Shown here: one piece after another, positions 5,341 through 9,431 of the stretch
How the letters are laid out: the number at the start of each line of letters is the position of its first letter
Position numbering within the stretch: position 1 is the first letter of the stretch
Source: JAWVZB01 sp033722375
GTDB lineage: Bacteria > Actinomycetota > Nitriliruptoria > Nitriliruptorales > Nitriliruptoraceae
Direction of reading: 5' to 3'
Assembly (NCBI GenBank): GCA_033722375.1
Contig: JAWVZB010000115.1
Location: 1-9,431 of the forward strand
Length of the DNA: 9,431 nt
Notes under the pieces: model-generated
Seen by the model: the letters and a program-made list of their open reading frames with translations, nothing else
Told to the model about the DNA's origin: nothing
The model's database searches: none
Made by a program: the position numbers and the translations under genes

Positions 5341-6936
5341 GTGACGGGGACCGTCTCGCGGGCCGACAGCGGTCAGCGCCGGTCGGAGGAGCAAGCACGG
5401 GGGCCCCAGGACACGCGGATCGAGGCTCCCCCCGTGGATATCGATCCGAGCGACCCGCTCCTGGTGTACGTGCGGTCCAACCCGTCCCCCGTCGACCTGA
5501 CGCAGCTCAAGCTCGATTCGCCGGCCGCGGACGAGCTCCGTGCCGCCGGTGTTCAGATGGTGGTCCCGCTCGCCGCTCAGGGCGAGCTGATCGGGATGCT
5601 CAACCTCGGTCCCCGGCTGTCCGAGCAGGACTACTCGAGCGACGACCGAGAACTGCTGGAACGACTGGCCGGCCAAGCCGCCCCCGCCCTCCGCGTGTCC
5701 CAGCTGGCCCGGGAGCAAGAGGCGGAAGCACGGCTCCGCGAGCGCTACGAGCAAGAGATGCGGATCGCCCGCCTGATCCAGCAGAACTTCCTCCCGGAGG
5801 AGGCGCCACAGCCTCAGGGCTGGGACCTGCACGCCCTCTACCGCCCCGCTCGCGAAGTCGGTGGTGACTTCTACGACTTCATCGACCTGGAGGACGGACG
5901 ACTCGGCATCGTCGTGGGCGACGTGACGGACAAGGGCGTTCCTGCGGCGCTCGTCATGGCATCCACCCGGTCGGTGCTGCGCGCAGCGGCCCACCGTCTG
6001 GTCGATCCCGGCCCGGTGCTGGAGCGCGTCAACGGCCAGCTCCAACCGGACATCCCCGAGAACATGTTCGTCACCTGCCTCTACGGCGTCCTCGAGCCCG
6101 ATAGCGGACGGTTCCGCTTCGCGAACGCCGGCCACAACCTCCCGTGCATCCAGACCGAGGATGGCGCTGTCGAGGTCGAGGCGACCGGCATGCCGCTCGG
6201 GCTGATGCCAGGCATGAACTACGAGGAGAGCGAGGTCGTGGTCGGCGCCGGCCGGAGCGTGCTGTTCTACAGCGACGCCCTTCCCGAAGCACACAGTCCC
6301 GACGGGGAGATGTTCGGGTTCCCGCGGCTCGTCGCAACGGTCGGCGACGCCCCCGGGGGCAGCGAACTCATCGACGCCGTCCTCGAGGCGGTGGACGGCT
6401 TCACCGCGGAGGACTGGGAGGAGGAGGACGACATCACGATCGTCGTGCTCGCGCGCTCCGGGACCGCCGACCCCGCCTTCGCCACGGAGGCGAGGGGGCC
6501 GAGGGAGCTGGTCTCGTTCTCGCTCCCGAGCGAGCCGGGGCGTGAACGGGAAGCCATGGATCGCGTGAGCAGCGCCATCGCGGAGCTCCCGCTGGCGGAA
6601 GGCCAGCTGGAACAGGTGGAGACCGCGGTCTCGGAAGCAACGATGAACGCCATCGAACACGGCAACGAGACCCGTTCGGAGCTGCTCGTCGACGTCCGCG
6701 TCGCGGTCGATGGTGACCGACTTCTGATCGGAGTGACAGACCAACGGGTGGGGGGTGACGCCCCGACCACGGAGATCCGACCCGATCTCGAGGCGAAGCT
6801 GCGCGGCGACCAGAGCCCGCGGGGCTGGGGGCTGTTCCTCATCGAGAACATGGTCGACGAGGTGCACGTCGACGAGACCGACGACCGGCGCACCGTCGAA
6901 CTGGTCGTCCGGATGGATGGAGACCCTGATGAGTGA
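5341..6936 (+). CDS. Half-GAF/SpoIIE PP2C phosphatase fused to RsbW-like anti-sigma kinase
   Basis: This 531-residue cytoplasmic protein starts at a GTG with AGGAGG 4 bp upstream. Residues about 35-120 resemble the C-terminal half of a GAF domain (MVVPLAAQGELIGMLNLG, 73-90). A probable coiled coil, about 120-150, leads into a SpoIIE-type PP2C domain (about 160-372). Its metal-site motifs are VGGDFYD (173-179), GDVTDKGVPAAL (193-204), NAGHN (262-266), YSDALPEA (310-317) and DDIT (363-366). The usual DG of the fourth motif is DA here. Residues about 390-525 are an RsbW-type HATPase: N box EATMNAIEHGNE (432-443), a G1-like box TDQRVGG (466-472), and G2 GWGLFLIENMVDEV (495-508). Family knowledge says SpoIIE domains dephosphorylate, and RsbW kinases phosphorylate, the serine of STAS anti-anti-sigma factors, and RsbW-type domains hold sigma factors. 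Two STAS genes follow immediately, the first overlapping by 8 bp. The layout recalls Rv1364c without its PAS and STAS parts. The G1 box lacks the first Gly of DxGxG, so kinase competence is uncertain. Confidence 0.87.
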   Translation: MTGTVSRADSGQRRSEEQARGPQDTRIEAPPVDIDPSDPLLVYVRSNPSPVDLTQLKLDSPAADELRAAGVQMVVPLAAQGELIGMLNLGPRLSEQDYSSDDRELLERLAGQAAPALRVSQLAREQEAEARLRERYEQEMRIARLIQQNFLPEEAPQPQGWDLHALYRPAREVGGDFYDFIDLEDGRLGIVVGDVTDKGVPAALVMASTRSVLRAAAHRLVDPGPVLERVNGQLQPDIPENMFVTCLYGVLEPDSGRFRFANAGHNLPCIQTEDGAVEVEATGMPLGLMPGMNYEESEVVVGAGRSVLFYSDALPEAHSPDGEMFGFPRLVATVGDAPGGSELIDAVLEAVDGFTAEDWEEEDDITIVVLARSGTADPAFATEARGPRELVSFSLPSEPGREREAMDRVSSAIAELPLAEGQLEQVETAVSEATMNAIEHGNETRSELLVDVRVAVDGDRLLIGVTDQRVGGDAPTTEIRPDLEAKLRGDQSPRGWGLFLIENMVDEVHVDETDDRRTVELVVRMDGDPDE

Positions 6937-7279
6937 CTTCCACGCCGAGGTTCGAAGGCTCGACGACGTCACGGTGATCGCGATCGCCGGTGACCTCGAC
7001 GGGGACGCGGGCGAGCCCCTTCGGGGCGCCTATCAGGAAGCGACGGCCACTGACCCCGACGCCGTGATCATCGACTTCGACGAGCTCGGCTTCATGAACT
7101 CGAGCGGTATCGCACACGTCGTCTCGCTGCTGGGATCCGCGCGCCAAGCGGATATCGACATCCGGGCCTGCGGATTGAGCGACCACTACCGACACGTGTT
7201 CGAGATCACCCGGCTCGCGGACTTCATGACGATCTACGACAGCGAGGAGGCGGCGGCCTCGTCTCCTGTCGGGGGATGA
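6929..7279 (+). CDS. STAS domain anti-sigma factor antagonist 1 (SpoIIAA/RsbV-like)
   Basis: This 116-residue protein is a single STAS domain. Hallmarks are VTVIAIAGDLDG (14-25), a hydrophobic strand with AVIIDFDELGF (45-55), and the switch loop MNSSGI (56-61). Ser58 or Ser59 would be the phosphorylated residue; numbering and context match Ser58 of SpoIIAA, except that the preceding Asp is Asn57. The C-terminal half carries CGLSDHYRHVFEITRL, shared almost unchanged with the next gene. The ATG at 6929 lies inside the end of the phosphatase gene (8-bp overlap) and has GGAG 6 bp upstream; an in-frame ATG at 6917 is possible but has no better site. The overlap suggests translational coupling with the phosphatase/kinase, its likely partner. 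The sigma factor it would indirectly release is not in the window. Confidence 0.88.
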   Translation: MSDFHAEVRRLDDVTVIAIAGDLDGDAGEPLRGAYQEATATDPDAVIIDFDELGFMNSSGIAHVVSLLGSARQADIDIRACGLSDHYRHVFEITRLADFMTIYDSEEAAASSPVGG

Positions 7280-7303
7280 GTCGACCGAAGAGGAGGAACC
7301 GGG

Positions 7304-7660
7304 ATGAGTGACGAGAACGGCATCAAGCTGGCGGTCCGGGAACGCGATCCCGGCGTCGCGATCATCGACGTCGAGGGAGACGTGACTCCCGCGGCCGAGA
7401 CACCGCTGACGGAGACGTTCGAGGAGCTCCAGGGAGCGACATCTGTGATCTTCAACTTCGAGGGCCTCGACTACATGAACAGTGGTGGCATCGGGCTGCT
7501 CGTCACGCTGCTGGTCCGCGCGCAACGACGCCAGCAGCAGCTGGCCGCCTACGGACTATCGGACCACTACCGGCAGATCTTCGAGCTGACACAGCTCGAC
7601 GACGCGATCCAAGTAGCGGAGGACGAAGCGGAGGCGATCGCCGCCACGAAGGAGGCATGA
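7304..7660 (+). CDS. STAS domain anti-sigma factor antagonist 2
   Basis: This 118-residue STAS protein is paralogous to the preceding gene. The shared block is YGLSDHYRQIFELTQLDD (83-100). The switch loop reads MNSGGI (58-63), so only one serine, Ser60, is available for phosphorylation, whereas the first paralog has two adjacent serines. Strands VAIIDVEGDVTP (18-29) and SVIFNFEGLDY (47-57) fit the STAS fold. The protein ends in an acidic, alanine-rich tail. The ATG at 7304 has AGGAGG at 7291-7296, 7 bp away, one of the strongest ribosome binding sites in the window. The gap to the previous stop is 24 bp. By family knowledge it would be a substrate of the upstream kinase and phosphatase domains, perhaps with a different partner preference from the first STAS protein; that split is inference. 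Confidence 0.88.
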   Translation: MSDENGIKLAVRERDPGVAIIDVEGDVTPAAETPLTETFEELQGATSVIFNFEGLDYMNSGGIGLLVTLLVRAQRRQQQLAAYGLSDHYRQIFELTQLDDAIQVAEDEAEAIAATKEA

Positions 7661-7661
7661 C

Positions 7662-8369
7662 ATGACCGACGACGACCGGACCCCACGAGACGCCCCCTAC
7701 TGGGCCGATCACACCACCGAGCTCCGCGTCACCGACGTCGCCGACGGTGGCGACCCGACGCCGGTCGAGGGGCGGAGGATCGCTGGTCCGCTCAAGGGCT
7801 TCGGGAAGATGTGGCAGAAGACGTACCGGGTCCGACTCGAAGGCGCCGACGTGACCCCGGAGGAGGTGATCGACACCTGGAAGGAGCGCTACGAGGACTT
7901 CTGGCCCGAGACCGCCACGTTCTTCGCGCCACTCGCTGGCGTGCAGCCGGGAGAGGTCGCGCTGATCAGCGATCGTCAGCCCGGCGGCCTCACGCTGTCG
8001 ACCGGCGTGTTCGTGCTGTACGCGGACGAGCGGTCCTTCTCGTTCATGACACCGGAAGGACATCCCTTCGCCGGGATGATCACCTTCTCGTCACACGAGG
8101 ACGATGACGGCATCACCGTCGCCCAGATCAAGGCGCTGATCCGGGCTCAGAACCCCCTGGTCGAGTTGACCATGGCGATCTACACCCACCGCAAGGAGGA
8201 CCAGGTCTGGTTCCACGTCCTCAACGCGTTGGCCGAGAACTTCGGTGTCGAGGGCGAGCCCCACAAGGACGTTGTCTGCGTCGACGACAAGCGACAGTGG
8301 GAGTACTTCGGCAACATCCGCTACGACGGCGTGCTGCACGCGCTCCTGCGCCCGTTCCGCAGGCCGTGA
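7662..8369 (+). CDS. Conserved-looking protein of unknown function, faint DUF1990 resemblance
   Basis: This 235-residue soluble protein has no signal peptide or membrane helix. Recognisable stretches are GPLKGFGKMWQKTYRVRL (42-59), FWPETATFFAPLAGVQPGEV (80-99), LSTGVFVLYADE (112-123), SFMTPEGHPFAGMITFS (127-143) and CVDDKRQWEYFGNIRY (206-221). The order PGEV, then a hydrophobic strand, then GHPFAGMITF and a later DDDG (147-150), is reminiscent of DUF1990/SRPBCC-like ligand-binding folds, but I am not certain of membership and assign no activity. The ATG lies 1 bp after the preceding STAS stop codon; its Shine-Dalgarno, GGAGG at 7651-7655, is inside that gene. Its stop overlaps the next start by 4 bp. 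It is thus firmly inside the partner-switching operon and may be an effector or ligand-binding component, which is inference from position only. Confidence 0.8.
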   Translation: MTDDDRTPRDAPYWADHTTELRVTDVADGGDPTPVEGRRIAGPLKGFGKMWQKTYRVRLEGADVTPEEVIDTWKERYEDFWPETATFFAPLAGVQPGEVALISDRQPGGLTLSTGVFVLYADERSFSFMTPEGHPFAGMITFSSHEDDDGITVAQIKALIRAQNPLVELTMAIYTHRKEDQVWFHVLNALAENFGVEGEPHKDVVCVDDKRQWEYFGNIRYDGVLHALLRPFRRP

Positions 8370-9431
8370 CACCGCAAGCAACGCCCCGCCCGGGGCCCGA
8401 CGCGGCGAAGGTCAACGGCCAGGCGGTACTCGCCTGGGGGCTGGCGTCGCTCTTCGCGGCGCTCCTCGCCATCATCCTGTGGCTGGACCGGGAGGTCTTC
8501 GCGGCGTTCTTCGGTGACGTCGGGCTGTCCTGGGCAGGGCTCCACGGTGTATGGCTGGGCCCGTTCCTCGTCTTCTCCGTCGTGGGAGCGCTGATCGCCT
8601 CGCGACGGCCCCGGCAGCCGCTCGGTTGGCTGCTGCTCGTCGCCGCACTGGCCAGCGCGACGGGCGAGGCCTTGCGGATGTACGCGGCGCTGGAGATCGG
8701 AACCGCGACCGCTGACCCGCCGACCCTGGCCATGCTGGCCAAGATCCCGGCCGAGCCCCTGACGGTGGGAGGCCTCGTCGTCGGGCTGGTGCTCATACCG
8801 GTGCTGTTCCCCACCGGCACCCTGCCGTCACGTCGATGGCGGTTCCTGCCGTGGGCTGCCGGGGGCTTCCTCGCCACGTTCCTCGTCGGCAGTGTCCTCG
8901 ACCCGCAACTGCGCTACGAGCTGACGAGCCCCGGTGGCATCCGCACGACCATCTACGAGGTCGCCAACCCGTGGAGTCCCGACTGGTTCCAACGGCTCGA
9001 CGCCCAGTTGCCGGGCGAAGGCCTGGCGCTCATCGGCGACGCACTGGCACTCCTGCTGCCGGCGTTCATCCTCGTTGCGGGGATCGCGGTGACATTGCGG
9101 TTCCGTGGCTCCACCGGCCCGCGACGGCAGCAGATGAAATGGTTCGTCTCGGCGGCCGCGGTCGTCGTCCTAGCGGCGATCTCCCAGGTCGTGCTGGCGG
9201 CAGTGGCGGGGCCGGTGGCCTCCCCTCTGGCGCGCGTGCTGCTCGTCGCCGGCCTGAGCGCCTACCCGATCGCGATCGGGATCGCGGTGTTGCGCTACCG
9301 GCTCTACGAGATCGACCGCATCATCTCCCGCACCGTCTCCTACGGGCTCGTCATCGCGATCCTCGGTGGCGTCTACGCCGGAGCCGTGATCAGCCTCGGC
9401 GCCGCCGTCAGCGCCATCACCGGCGCCGAGA
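8366..9431 (+). CDS. Polytopic membrane protein, probable sensor N-terminus of a histidine kinase (3' end outside window)
   Basis: The gene begins with GTG at 8366-8368, overlapping the previous TGA as GTGA, and stays open for 355 codons to the window edge. Hydrophobic segments, probably membrane helices, lie near residues 20-40, 62-79, 86-100, 131-150, 158-178, 218-244, 258-283, 289-309 and 325-345. Between helices are FPTGTLPSRRWR (148-159), RRQQMKW (253-259) and LRYRLYEIDRIISRTVSYGL (309-328). The FPTG.LPS..W and RYRLYEIDR..SRT signatures are familiar from a family of actinobacterial membrane sensors in which this region precedes GAF and/or histidine-kinase domains. Such domains are not visible here because the gene is cut, and stand-alone forms also exist. 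The 4-bp overlap indicates translational coupling, since only a weak AGG lies upstream. A membrane sensor at the end of a phosphatase/STAS operon suggests signal input, but that is inference. Confidence 0.8.
   Translation, partial: MTPQATPRPGPDAAKVNGQAVLAWGLASLFAALLAIILWLDREVFAAFFGDVGLSWAGLHGVWLGPFLVFSVVGALIASRRPRQPLGWLLLVAALASATGEALRMYAALEIGTATADPPTLAMLAKIPAEPLTVGGLVVGLVLIPVLFPTGTLPSRRWRFLPWAAGGFLATFLVGSVLDPQLRYELTSPGGIRTTIYEVANPWSPDWFQRLDAQLPGEGLALIGDALALLLPAFILVAGIAVTLRFRGSTGPRRQQMKWFVSAAAVVVLAAISQVVLAAVAGPVASPLARVLLVAGLSAYPIAIGIAVLRYRLYEIDRIISRTVSYGLVIAILGGVYAGAVISLGAAVSAITGAE

Noticed and set aside
6755..6928. Longer open frame upstream of the first STAS start
   Set aside because: These codons are out of frame inside the HATPase coding region; the STAS fold begins at the ATG at 6929, which has a suitable Shine-Dalgarno.
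5236..6972. Long minus-strand open frame (578 codons) opposite the phosphatase gene
   Set aside because: It is antisense to an intact SpoIIE-RsbW fusion, covers the repeat-bearing control region and shows no known domain.
1..9431. tRNA/rRNA genes, CRISPR array, insertion-sequence ends, attachment sites
   Set aside because: I saw no cloverleaf-like run, regularly spaced repeat array, transposase motif or terminal inverted repeats; nearly all of the window is protein-coding.

Overview
The window is very GC-rich and shows several actinobacterial traits: a SARP/BTAD-type regulator, a DUF222-type HNH endonuclease tail, a probable leaderless promoter, and a SpoIIE/RsbW/STAS partner-switching operon. 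I infer a high-GC member of the Actinomycetota and cannot place it to family. I recognise no RNA gene, insertion sequence, CRISPR array or replication origin.

Layout. (1) 1-204 is the 3' end of an HNH endonuclease gene. (2) 235-2274 is a two-gene + strand unit: a secernin-like C69 peptidase followed 12 bp later by a class I SAM-dependent methyltransferase. A -10-like box placed as in leaderless genes precedes it. (3) 2287-5160 (- strand, convergent with the methyltransferase) encodes a 957-residue regulator with a SARP-like winged helix, BTAD domain, AAA/NACHT-like ATPase and TPR-like repeats. (4) 5161-5340 is the divergent control region. It holds four copies of CGTAACG, two of them as heptamers at an exact 11-bp pitch, the classic geometry of a SARP operator. 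(5) 5341-9431 is a tightly packed + strand operon that runs off the window. It encodes a half-GAF/SpoIIE phosphatase/RsbW-like kinase fusion, two paralogous STAS anti-anti-sigma proteins, a DUF1990-resembling protein of unknown function, and a polytopic membrane protein that looks like the sensor half of an actinobacterial histidine kinase. Junctions are 8-bp overlap, 24-bp gap, 1-bp gap and 4-bp GTGA overlap.

How the genes may work together (inference). The ATPase-TPR regulator may bind the CGTAACG repeats and switch on the divergent signalling operon, its own gene, or both. In the operon product, the SpoIIE domain would dephosphorylate and the RsbW-like domain would phosphorylate one or both STAS proteins. 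This resembles the multi-domain Rv1364c type of partner-switching protein, but with the STAS parts on separate polypeptides. No sigma factor is encoded here, so the output is unknown. The most interesting points are the SARP-style operator between the regulator and the partner-switching operon, and the unknown protein built into that operon.
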